A program made the position numbers and the translations under genes. The notes below the pieces were generated by a model, which worked only from the letters and a program-made list of their open reading frames with translations, ran no database searches and was not told where the DNA came from. A stretch of DNA of 64,000 nt from Ciona intestinalis. Taxonomy: Eukaryota > Chordata > Ascidiacea > Phlebobranchia > Cionidae. The stretch covers positions 3,055,649 through 3,119,648 of the forward strand of contig NC_020177.2 of the NCBI RefSeq assembly GCF_000224145.3. Direction: 5' to 3'. Shown one piece after another: positions 1-44,059 of the stretch. Position 1 is the first letter of the stretch. Each line of letters opens with the position of its first letter.

Positions 1-58
1 TCGTTTTCCGGCCACGCAAGGATAAAGACAAGTTAAGGTATTTATTTATTCAATAAAT
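1..58 (+). repeat. SINE tail fragment
   Basis: The 3' end of a tRNA-derived SINE (the family is described at 31220-31530). It lies just upstream of the splice acceptor at 61-68, so it probably sits in the last intron of the gene that ends at 202. Confidence 0.6.
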
Positions 59-68
59 TTCTCAACAG

Positions 69-202
69 TCAAACGTAACAACACGATGGTTACAACAACT
101 ACAACGAACACGATGTATCCTGACAATCCAAGACTTGTTAATGAAACTCTTCCTGGTTATCCACAACCTAACTACGGAGCCAATAACCCATCATTTGCAT
201 AG
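69..202 (+). CDS. Terminal coding exon of an unrecognised gene
   Basis: A pyrimidine-rich acceptor ending in CAG at 66-68 is followed by 43 open codons and a TAG at 200-202. The reading is low-complexity at first (a run of six Thr broken by Asn), then ends in a Pro/Tyr/Asn-rich tail, LPGYPQPNYGANNPSFA. Such tails are common at the cytoplasmic C-terminus of tetraspan or scaffold proteins, but I do not recognise the family. The rest of the gene lies left of the window. It would be convergent with ATM. The alternative is a chance open stretch; composition and the clean acceptor argue for a real exon. Confidence 0.45.
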
Positions 203-449
203 CCTCATACCAAACTAATCGTCCGACTTTTTGTCGGTTTGTGTCTGGCTTTTTTAATTTTTGTGTAAGTTAACTGAATGTTTTTACGTCCCATTTCGTA
301 GTAAACAAAAAACATTCAAAGAATTATAAAACCGCATCCTCACGACTAGCACGACTGAATATAAAGGCTGCCGTGGTCAAAGCAAACGTACATTACATAA
401 ACGCAATGCTGTTTATCTCTTCGAGCTCAAAACACGTAAGTGCCAATTA

Positions 450-735
450 AATTTGAGAGGTGCAGTGGTTAGAGCGATCGTGCCAGAACCAGAGTTACAG
501 GGTTCGGGGCCGGATGCTGCCACCATGGCGGGTGTACGGTATGCGTCCTTGGGCAATACGCCAGACTTTCAATGCTCCATCCAGTTGCAACTAATATGTT
601 GTCGAATTTGTCAGCCATATAGAAAAACAATTACCCACTAAGTTACATACGTGGCAATTTGTAAGCGAGCAAGAGGTGTTAAACAGAACACTCGTGTTAT
701 AACGACTGTCGTTTAAATAAACCATGCTTGATACG
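450..735 (+). repeat. SINE, near full length
   Basis: tRNA-like head with a B-box-like GGTTCGGGGC near 500, then the family body and the tail ending in AACGACTGTCG. It fills most of the space between the left-hand gene and the ATM 3' end. A short MITE fragment (ACATTCAAAGAATTATAAAA) lies just before it at 309-328. Confidence 0.75.
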
Positions 736-983
736 CATTGCAACCAAGTTACCCATTGTTTCTGTCTCGTTAAGCATGAATATACAATCTGACTCTATTT
801 AGAATAAAGAACTGGTAAAAATACCACATTTTGAACCTAATACGACGCAATTTCGCAAAACCGTAAAAACGGTTTTAATTTATCAATATAACTTTGCTAA
901 AGATGCAGAAAAAGGTACTAAAACCATGGAAGCAATGTACTTTTTGCCACAGCTGCCAGAAAGTACAGAAAAAAGAAAGTGTA

Positions 984-989
984 TTTATT
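984..989 (-). terminator. Candidate ATM polyadenylation signal
   Basis: AATAAA on the minus strand, about 70 nt past the ATM stop codon at 1059-1061. It is the first canonical signal downstream. Confidence 0.5.
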
Positions 990-1058
990 TAAAATTACAA
1001 AAAAAGAAAAAAATTTTTTTTAAAGATTTACAAAAAAAAGACGACAAAATTGTTTTTT

Positions 1059-35984
<34,926 letters not shown>

Positions 35985-36283
35985 CGTGGCCGAATTCCAA
36001 AGATAGACATACACCTTACACCTATAACAGAGTGCCAGTAGTCCAATTTATCTACACTAAATTAAATTGGTGTAAAATTGTAACATTTGTTGTATAATGC
36101 AACATTTAAACCTGTGCTTTATGAAATGCTTCAAAATGTTCGATTAATTCTAAACTTTTGCTAGTTTTATTTAAAAAACAATTAAATGAACATGTTTTTT
36201 CCGTACCAAGGCAGTTTTATAATCAAAAAGTAACCAAAAAGCCTGATTTTCCTGGAACGAAAATGTAAACAAATGATATTCTC

Positions 36284-36294
36284 TTCCCGCCAAA
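36284..36294 (-). promoter_or_regulatory. Perfect E2F consensus upstream of ATM
   Basis: Reads TTTGGCGGGAA on the ATM strand, 300 nt upstream of the start codon. E2F factors drive S-phase genes. The position fits a proximal promoter; function is inferred. Confidence 0.5.
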
Positions 36295-36529
36295 GCACAC
36301 ATTTCTGTAAGGGAAAACCCCTCAGACGAGCGTAAAAAATACTAAACCATAGAAAACTAATAAACGTTCTACTGTGGGTGCGTTTTTTTAGAAAGTTGAA
36401 TTAGGTCGTGCTAAGCCACTACGTTCTATCTCGTTGCCTGTATTAAATGCCGAATATTTGTTTCGTATGTAAGTTTTCTGTACATAAAACAGTTAGATTT
36501 GCTTTTATATCAGCCTGTTTTTTAAGTTG

Positions 36530-36700
36530 TTTAAATACATGGCTGACAATTTAGACAGCCTATAAGGGACCGCTGGGTTGGAGCAGTTGGCGTTCACTGC
36601 TTTGATCATGAACTCATTAGTCGAAAATGGTAGCAGCGTCGAGCCTCGCACCTGTAACCTCTGGCTCGGGTCTGGCGCCCCACACTGCCAGAAAATACAT
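36530..36700 (-). repeat. SINE fragment
   Basis: Body and head only (GGTAGCAGCGTCGAGCCTCG). Confidence 0.65.
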
Positions 36701-37315
36701 AGATTTAAAGGTGGAAAATATGGTGGGGCGAAAACGATTGAAAAATGATTCATTCCGCCAGGATAGTAACTCGCATTCACAATTGCAGCAATTCAGGCAA
36801 TCCGTATACACAACATATCTGTTTAGAAGAAGAAAAGACAAATTTTCAAAGAACTCAAGCTGTATTTCCCAGATTTGCTCTTACGTTCTTTCCTGCTCTA
36901 TCTGCGCGGATCGTCCAATCAGCGTTGGATCTAAACGATGATGCAATACCGCCAGTGATTGGGTAAATGTTTAATTCTTTGTTCTGACTAATCGTGTGAA
37001 GAAGGAAAATCTACACAAGCATTATGAACAAACCGTGTGATTTCATATAGGCTATTAAACAATATACAAAACTACAAAATACACAAACAAACCTATTCAA
37101 AAAGAAATTCTTGAAGTGGTAAGCAGGCGGCGTTCTCTATCTATGATTTTACAAAATGTTTACAGAATTATATAACCGTAGCGGCCTATAGGGTACACCG
37201 CATATGCACACCGGTTGGAGAGCACTGCCGTGGCCGAACGACTCCAAAACAGCGTTGTTAATTGTACGACCCCCAAATATGTGGTTCATATAGCTAACGG
37301 TTTTCCATCTTATCA

Positions 37316-37600
37316 CACAAAAATAATAACGGCTTTGTAAATTCACTTCAGTACAAAATGATTAACAGCTGTGCAAACTCAGGACTAAAATTTTCGCAGA
37401 AACTGCGGAAATAAAGAAACGGAGGATATGCTTCTTATTGCGAAGTATCCACCAAACCAACGTTCATTATCCCATCGGAGGATATGCTTCTTATTGCGAA
37501 GTATCCACCAAACCAACGTTCATTATCCCATATGGGTTGGTGCTCGTGGTGTATAAGCTGCTTTAGTGTATTGCTGTGGTAGATTATGTAAGCATCATAT
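37316..37600 (+). promoter_or_regulatory. Conserved upstream block of peptide gene 1
   Basis: Shared with 39035-39265 upstream of peptide gene 2: CAAAATGATTAACAGCT, TTATTGCGAAGTATCCACCA and GGTGTATAAGCTGCTTTAGT (a TATA-like TATAAG at about 37554). Within it a 55-bp unit is repeated in tandem, starting at about 37421 and 37476. Common upstream sequence next to related genes suggests shared regulation, or simply recent duplication. Confidence 0.55.
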
Positions 37601-37602
37601 GT

Positions 37603-37680
37603 GGTAGGGTGGGGTAAGATGGAAAATGTTATGGGGCGAAAAATGAGATAAAAACTTGTCCTATCTTCCCCACTGGTATA
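37603..37680. mobile_element. Internally deleted Cimi-1-like MITE
   Basis: About 75 bp, both ends present (GGTAGGGTGGGGTAAGATGG; CCTATCTTCCCCACTGGTAT). It sits at the same place relative to gene 1 as the MITE at 39295 does to gene 2, so it predates their duplication. Confidence 0.7.
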
Positions 37681-37810
37681 GCTATAGAATCACTGTTTTG
37701 TAGCTAGTATTGTGTTTTATTTTGTCAAGTATTGCTATCATTACTTATTGCTATGATAACGTGTTTTATTTTGCATTTACGGTTTTTAAAGTTTCACTGA
37801 GTAAAGAATT

Positions 37811-38413
37811 ATGAAGTCTGCTCTGATCTTGCTTTGCTGTGTTTTGATGATTGTTATTGATCCAACCACTTCCTTCTTGAGCCCTAAACCCAAGAATGAC
37901 AAGTTTGTGTTTTAATATTGTTTATTCAGTAAATAAGTGAATAACCGAAAGAACGAATTAATGAATGAAGATTATGCTCGCTTGGTGGTGGGCAACGTCA
38001 GACATTATAACACGGGTGTTCTGTTTCATATACTTCTTATGCTGCCCGATTGCGTATATTAATATAGTTTGTATATATGTCTTTATGTGGTCCAAAAATA
38101 AAAGAGCGGGCTATTATATGGTAGTATGGTATTGTAGGGTAAGATGTTATAACTTTGTAAATAATAATCCTTATTTACTAAATAAAATTGGTTGACAGAA
38201 GAAAAAAAACATGAACCATCTTGCCCAACCCTACTATACCGCAATTTTTGCCATAGAATTAATGCTTCCCTTTCCCGTAATAAAACTACATGTTATACAT
38301 TTTGTGCTAACAGATCTCTGTATAATCTTTACCACAAACAAAGTTCAAACGTGGATGATAATTTGAACGAAATGAGAAGTCTCCAGCAGAACCTTGAAAA
38401 GCTCCGAAGTTAA
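37811..38413 (+). CDS. Small secreted peptide, copy 1 (two exons, 63 aa)
   Basis: Exon 1 is 37811-37902 (92 nt) and exon 2 is 38314-38413 (100 nt), joined in phase 2 with GT/AG sites. Residues 1-21 form a signal peptide, MKSALILLCCVLMIVIDPTT. The middle is basic and polar (SPKPKNDKSLYNLYHKQSS) and the tail is charged with a heptad-like Leu pattern (NLNEMRSLQQNLEKLRS). There is no dibasic cleavage site and no Cys after the signal. AATAAA follows at 38429-38434. I do not recognise the family. The layout of signal, short basic core and acidic extension resembles tunicate antimicrobial precursors (clavanin, styelin), which is an inference only. The intron holds a SINE scrap and a MITE. Confidence 0.8.
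38130..38238. mobile_element. Short Cimi-1-like MITE in peptide gene 1 intron
   Basis: Ends TTGTAGGGTAAGATG and CATCTTGCCCAACCCTACTA. The same insertion occurs in copy 3 at 63749-63860. Confidence 0.7.
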
Positions 38414-39034
38414 TTTGAGGGTCAACCAAATAAACGCATTTCAACTTACTAACTGTTATGTTTAAGTGATGCGTTTAAATAAAACATAATATACCCCAAT
38501 ATTCTCTATTCTTTAAAGCAGATATACATAATGAAAAATATGTATCTCGAAGAACAGGAACGATAAAAAAGATTCATTTCAGAATAAATACCGACTGGCA
38601 CGTCTTTTCTTTTTTTGTTATTGTTCTACTGTATTGGGCAAAAAATGCATATATGCTATAGTCCGGTGGTTCTTAAACTTTTGTATGTTTTACCCTTTTA
38701 ACAAAGATGCTGATCAGATTTATCCCAAATGGCGCTCATTTATTAAAAAGGAAAAACAACTAACTACAACAGTTATATTTAATGCGACTAATGCGCTTGT
38801 GTTTTGTCAACGAATTGTTCAATATCTGGTAAAGTACTACAATTTGCACAATTTTTCTATCTCGTTAACTGATGTGGATTTCGATTGGGAGCTCATTTAC
38901 CCTCTAAATATGAGGAATTTATCGCCATGGGTAAATTTACTTCAGTTTAAGGAATGCCGCCATAGTCTGTAAAGAGTATTTGAGTCCCACCCCTAAATAT
39001 GTGATCCATATATGCTAACGGTTTCCCATCTTAT

Positions 39035-39265
39035 CACACAAAAATGATAACGGCTTTGAAAATTCACTTCAGTACAAAATGATTAACAGCTTTGTAAACT
39101 CAGCTCACGACTATAGCTATTTTCTCAGAAATCGAGGAAATAATTAAACGAAGAATATACTTCTCACTGCGAAGTATCCACCAAACCAACGTTCATTATC
39201 CCATAAGGGTTGGTGCTCGTGGTGTATAAGCTGCTTTAGTGTATTGCTGTGGTAGATTATGTACG
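39035..39265 (+). promoter_or_regulatory. Conserved upstream block of peptide gene 2
   Basis: Counterpart of 37316-37600, with only one copy of the 55-bp unit. TATA-like TATAAG at about 39226. Confidence 0.5.
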
Positions 39266-39294
39266 TATTGGATACTTTATATGTGATAGGGTGG

Positions 39295-39464
39295 GGTAAG
39301 ATGGGATTTTTTGTTCTCTTGTACCGTCCCATTTGATAATGAACAACTTTTTACAGAATTATATAAATGTAACCCCGCGACTCTAAAAGTACGTTGGTAA
39401 TTGTGTAAACACGATCGGGAAATACGGAATAATATCTGTTAACGGTCTCCCATCTTACCCCATT
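39295..39464. mobile_element. Cimi-1-like MITE
   Basis: Left end ATAGGGTGGGGTAAGATGGG, right end CTCCCATCTTACCCCA, between the upstream block and peptide gene 2. Confidence 0.8.
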
Positions 39465-39547
39465 ATGTCGTTGTCTTATTGCTATATATATAATAACGTG
39501 TTTTATTTTTCATTTACAATTTTTAAAGTTCAACTGAATTACGAATT

Positions 39548-39941
39548 ATGAAGTTTGCTCTGATCTTGATGCTTTGCTGTGTTTTGTTGATTGTCATTGT
39601 TCCAATCGCTTCCTCGAAAGAACGGTTTGTGTTTTTATTTTGTTTATTGTGTCATTTTACAACAAATTGGCGCCGTGGCCAGCGCGCCTGCGTGTAACCC
39701 AGGGGTAATTGGTTCCAGCCTCGTCGCTGCTACCGTTCTGGGTGATGTGTCTTTGTGCAAGATACTTTTTTACTAGTGTTGCTTATCGCCTGTAACACGT
39801 AATAAAACTACATGGCATGCATTTGTTGCTTACAGCTTTCGAGGGGCTTTTTACAACTCCCACATACCAGGATCAATTGAGGATGATAACTTGGACGAGA
39901 TGAGAAGCCTCCAGCAGGGCCTTGAAAGGCTCCGCAGCTGA
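39548..39941 (+). CDS. Small secreted peptide, copy 2 (two exons, 60 aa)
   Basis: Exon 1 is 39548-39624, exon 2 is 39836-39941, with the same phase-2 intron as copy 1. Signal MKFALILMLCCVLLIVIVPI, core SKERFRGAFYNSHIPGS, tail DDNLDEMRSLQQGLERLRS. Against copy 1 the tail codons differ mainly at silent sites, while the core is dissimilar. AATAAA lies at 39957-39962 in a 3'UTR shared with copy 1. A SINE fragment (39665-39775) occupies the intron. The start-to-start spacing to copy 1 is 1.74 kb, a tandem duplication. Confidence 0.8.
39665..39775 (+). repeat. SINE head in peptide gene 2 intron
   Basis: TTGGCGCCGTGGCCAGCGCG to TTTGTGCAAGATAC; absent from copy 1. Confidence 0.75.
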
Positions 39942-39962
39942 TTTGAGGGTCAACCAAATAAA

Positions 39963-41332
39963 CGCATTTCAACATACTAACTGTTATGTTTAAGTGATGC
40001 GTTTAAGTAAAACATAATAAACCCTATTTACTCTATTCTTTGATACCTATTTTTTATATACTGAATTATAAGTATCTTGAAGGATAGGAGATTGTAAGTA
40101 TCTTGAAGGATAGGAGAGCTAGTGCCAATCAAACAGGCGAAGACGCAATGACGTCACTGTTCAAAGTGATGTATGGAGATATGACGTCACTTCTCCATGA
40201 CGTATCAAGATTCTGACGTCATACCACTAATCCATATTAAGCAGAAATTAATTTTCTTTGTTATTTTATTTTGCAACAGTACGTAGTTATTAGTCTTAAC
40301 AAACTGTAAATGATGAGATGACTTTTATTGAAGCTTCTGAAAAATAGAAACATGATTAAAATACCTTCATAATTTATGTGGCTGGCGTTGGTGGAAAGCC
40401 ACTACGGCACGACAAGCCCCCAGCCAATGGTAGTGGGTTTCTACTTAGGTGAGAAACCCTTGCGGGATATTACTGTCCACGCAGGTTAAAGAAACCCCAT
40501 AGACAAAAAATAATACAACGAATACAAATAACACACCGACAAAAAGACAAAAATAGTACAACGAGCGCAGAGACAATACTGTGACAAACATGCAACAAAC
40601 ACAACAGCTCAATCATTCAAAAAGAGGACAATAGTCAAAAATTTATTAACGCGGACATAATCATTGAAACATCTACAAATAAAATATGGTTCAATTCCTG
40701 AAGGATAATCATCTGCAGTGTACACCATATTGAATGTCCAACAACAAGGAGTCGAAGCCAACAACAGCTCCGCATGTCCTAATCAAAAGGTAAGTCGCCA
40801 TGTTGGTACCGCGATACTTTCGTCGTATCTTCACACAATATAATAACGTCCGGATGCTACGCACCGCATCGACCGTTACGAAACTGCGTCAAGTTGTTAC
40901 GAACCGCATTGACAGTGACCTAAAACCGAGCGTAGCATCACTGGCGGCGACGTCCACGCAACAACCTGACCGTGACGTAACTCAATCGACGTGACGGAAC
41001 CGCACCAAACGCAGGGTCATGACAATGCTCTGACCCACCGAATTGACGTCGTAGCGTAATTGTGACGTGGCCATCGTCCCAATCACGCTACATGACGTTT
41101 GTATAATATGAATTATTTATTGGTGTTGAGTAGTTTATATTTTACAGAATAAATGGAAAGTATTGGATTTTAATTATGCGTATATTATACTGCGTGTTGA
41201 TATTACTCAAGTATTTGTGTACCAACATAGCGTTCTTACCAAGTGATTAGGACAATACAGAATCGTTGAAAGATTCGATCTTTGCAGAAGAAACACACAA
41301 TAGAGAGTAGAACAACAAAATCTGATCCAGCA
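39963..41332. other. No recognised gene; CRE-rich sequence
   Basis: Contains the CRE cluster at 40149-40221, an unrecognised higher-GC stretch at 40380-40500 (AAAGCCACTACGGCACGACA), and a stretch at 40840-41100 rich in TGACGT and ACGTCC half-sites. An open frame of 64 codons at 40800-40994 has no recognisable content. Confidence 0.4.
40149..40221. promoter_or_regulatory. Cluster of three palindromic CREs and one half-site
   Basis: Perfect TGACGTCA at 40149-40156, 40182-40189 and 40214-40221, and TGACGTAT at 40198-40205. TGACGTCA is the CREB/ATF consensus. Tight homotypic clustering suggests an enhancer or promoter; the target is unknown. Confidence 0.55.
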
Positions 41333-41497
41333 ATGAAGTTCGCCATAGTTTCATTGCATATATTTCATAGACATGCAAAATGCACTATAATAGTGATTGA
41401 CCAAAAAATAACTGGCAACACTAGGTCCAGCAATGCAAAATGCACTATAATAGTGATTGACCAAAAAATAACTGGCAACACTAGGTCCAGCAAATAA
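41333..41497 (+). CDS. Possible small peptide with in-frame 20-residue duplication (54 aa)
   Basis: ATG at 41333, stop at 41497. The start MKFAIVSLHIF resembles the MKFALIL start of the nearby secreted peptides. It is followed by two identical copies of a 20-residue block (AKCTIIVIDQKITGNTRSS plus Asn or Lys), from an exact 60-bp tandem repeat. A 60-bp repeat keeps any frame, so this could be chance. No splice or promoter evidence. Confidence 0.25.
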   Translation: MKFAIVSLHIFHRHAKCTIIVIDQKITGNTRSSNAKCTIIVIDQKITGNTRSSK

Positions 41498-42542
41498 GTG
41501 TACAACAGCGCAGACAGACACACACACATAACATGCAACGCATACATATGTAATACTCAAACCTCAAACCGTGTATCCTTTATCGGCGTCTTCGTCTTTG
41601 TTCTTCGACTGCAAAACAAACGTAATAGTTACGTAACAGGCTTATCATTTAAAAATTTAAATATTGTAGTGTCGTGGGATAAGATGTGGTACCATTAGCA
41701 ATTAAATCCCAGATTTCCTAACCGTCTTTACAGTTTTTATTACTCATAAAAGATTTTTAATACTCAATAATGTGAGGATACAGTTATCTTATTCTGTATA
41801 TATATATACTTTGTTTACTACCAAATGGGACAATATTGAGAATGCAAACATAGAACATTTGACCCCAGCACGTAATATATTGCTTTTACATTTAATGCTT
41901 TTAAATTTACAAACAGACTTTAATTGCAAATAAATATATGAACATATTAGTTTGTAAACGTTGAGTAATAAACCTAATAATAAACAAACCCCACATTTTA
42001 ATAATTTCAAACTATAAATGTTTAATTTTTTTCTTTAGATTATTTTTGATCAAAATATCTAATAAACAATGGTAATATACAATACATTGCGCTTTTCTTC
42101 GGCAGCTTTATTTGCTGACTTTTCTGCAATATAATAATCGTTTACTACTGCTTACATACTATTACGTCATAATTACCGTCATTCCTGCTTTACGTCGTGG
42201 TCCGCTTGATCCTCTGTGACGTCACATACCATATTCTGCAAACTTTGATTTTAAAACTCTATTTAAACTAAAATAAATGTGTGAAGAAACAATAAACTTA
42301 CGAAGTGGGTTCTTCTGTTGCGTCATCACCACTTCGTGACGTCACATCATCGATGTTTCTAGAAAAGAGCCTATGTACGTAATAATGCCAATTGTAATTT
42401 ATACTTTACCAATTCTTTGATCTTCTTGCGTCGCTCTCATAGCCAAATATAATTAGAATATACAAGTAATGTGCCTTCGACGCAAAACGCGCATGGGGCC
42501 CCATGAAACAAACGTCGCGATACGTACGCGTAGAACTACAGT
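41498..42542. other. No recognised gene
   Basis: AT-rich. An eroded MITE lies at about 41668-41860 (TAGTGTCGTGGGATAAGATG; TTTGTTTACTACCAAATGGG). CRE sites lie at 42217-42224 and 42337-42344. Confidence 0.4.
42217..42344. promoter_or_regulatory. Two palindromic CREs with adjacent hairpin
   Basis: TGTGACGTCACA at 42215-42226 and CGTGACGTCACA at 42335-42346. CGAAGTG (42301-42307) pairs with CACTTCG (42330-42336) around a second CRE-like GCGTCATC. Confidence 0.45.
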
Positions 42543-43042
42543 NNNNNNNNNNNNNNNNNNNNNNNNNNNNNNNNNNNNNNNNNNNNNNNNNNNNNNNNNN
42601 NNNNNNNNNNNNNNNNNNNNNNNNNNNNNNNNNNNNNNNNNNNNNNNNNNNNNNNNNNNNNNNNNNNNNNNNNNNNNNNNNNNNNNNNNNNNNNNNNNNN
42701 NNNNNNNNNNNNNNNNNNNNNNNNNNNNNNNNNNNNNNNNNNNNNNNNNNNNNNNNNNNNNNNNNNNNNNNNNNNNNNNNNNNNNNNNNNNNNNNNNNNN
42801 NNNNNNNNNNNNNNNNNNNNNNNNNNNNNNNNNNNNNNNNNNNNNNNNNNNNNNNNNNNNNNNNNNNNNNNNNNNNNNNNNNNNNNNNNNNNNNNNNNNN
42901 NNNNNNNNNNNNNNNNNNNNNNNNNNNNNNNNNNNNNNNNNNNNNNNNNNNNNNNNNNNNNNNNNNNNNNNNNNNNNNNNNNNNNNNNNNNNNNNNNNNN
43001 NNNNNNNNNNNNNNNNNNNNNNNNNNNNNNNNNNNNNNNNNN
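42543..43042. other. Assembly gap (500 N)
   Basis: Fixed-size gap. A SINE resumes on the right side; the left flank is not repeated on the right. Confidence 1.
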
Positions 43043-43165
43043 ACTCACAAAGTAACATACTTGGTAACTCGTAAGCTGGCGCGAGGTGCACACCCGTGTT
43101 ATAACGACTGTCGTTTTCCTGCCACGCGAGGATAAAGTAAGTTACATTCATTCATTCATTCTATT
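43043..43165 (+). repeat. SINE tail half
   Basis: Its head lies in the gap; it ends in an ATTC run. Confidence 0.75.
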
Positions 43166-43839
43166 CCATACGAGTGAGGTCTTACGGCGAGGCCCGAACC
43201 ACAGGGCGATCCGTGTTACATTTAATCCCAGAGTTATCGAGTTATTCATACTTTTATTACTATCCCCAAGTTATATCGTTAAACGTTCTCAAATAAAATA
43301 TCCTGGTTTTCATTCTTATTGTTTAATCTTAATACTGAAGTTATATTTTGGACCACTTTTTGATCAAACAGTAAAGTAATCGTTAATTACTCGCTAATTA
43401 TGCGGTTTTAAGTCAGAAAAAATAACAACAAGAAAAAGGACAACTGGTCGACGAAAAAGGATCTATATGACCACTTACGTGCCCAAAATGCAGGTACGTG
43501 TATATTATGGCGCAAATCGACAAAAGTCATTGCACAAAATTTGTGTTAATTCAAAGTTCGAAGTAAGAACGAAAATTTTGTTAGAACATGCGTATATAGA
43601 CCAAGTTATTTGAAGCACGAATTGTGAACAGTGTTAGATTAAATATCTCTCAATAAATTGTACTTAAAAGGTAGTACGTTTGCTGTGAAGTAAAAAAGAA
43701 ATAAATATTAGTGTAACACAGTGGCAAAAATGTAAGGATAGACCCAAACATCTGTATACCCACGCACCAAGATTTGAACTTTACATTAAATAGCATGAAC
43801 ATAAAATTAACCTAATAAAATGATACAAAAACTGTTACA
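43166..43839. other. No recognised gene
   Basis: AT-rich sequence between the SINE tail and a MITE. I see no exon or repeat family here. Confidence 0.4.
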
Positions 43840-44032
43840 TAGTAAGGTGGGGAAAGAAGGGACACGTTTCCTTCTATTTTCTCGCCCCATTTGGTAGTAA
43901 ACAAAGAACATTCAAAGAATTATAAAACCGTATCACCACGACTCCCATAGACCGTTGTTAATTGTTTAAAATACGATCAGGATATTTGGATATTATGTGG
44001 TAAAGGTGTCCCGTCTTCCCCCACCCCAATAT
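43840..44032. mobile_element. Cimi-1-like MITE
   Basis: Left TAGTAAGGTGGGGAAAGAAG, right CGTCTTCCCCCACCCCAATA. It ends 28 bp from the SPDEF stop codon. Confidence 0.85.
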
Positions 44033-44059
44033 ATATAAATATGCAAGCTAGAATACACT

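Larger units (their letters stand above)
35985..37315. other. ATM upstream region
   Basis: No gene recognised. It contains the E2F-like site at 36284, a SINE fragment (36530-36700) and, at 37145-37315, a MITE half related to the one at 39295. The promoter of ATM should lie near 36015-36300. Confidence 0.5.

Noticed and set aside
36627..36941. 104-codon open frame upstream of ATM
   Set aside because: Begins inside a SINE fragment and shows no family signal.
38634..38972. 112-codon open frame downstream of peptide gene 1
   Set aside because: No recognisable domain. The surrounding wording (GGTGGTTCTTAAACTTTTGT) looks like old repeat DNA. It could be a relic but I cannot support a gene.
42453..43151. 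Frames of 185-232 codons across the large gap
   Set aside because: They consist almost wholly of unknown bases; the visible ends are SINE.
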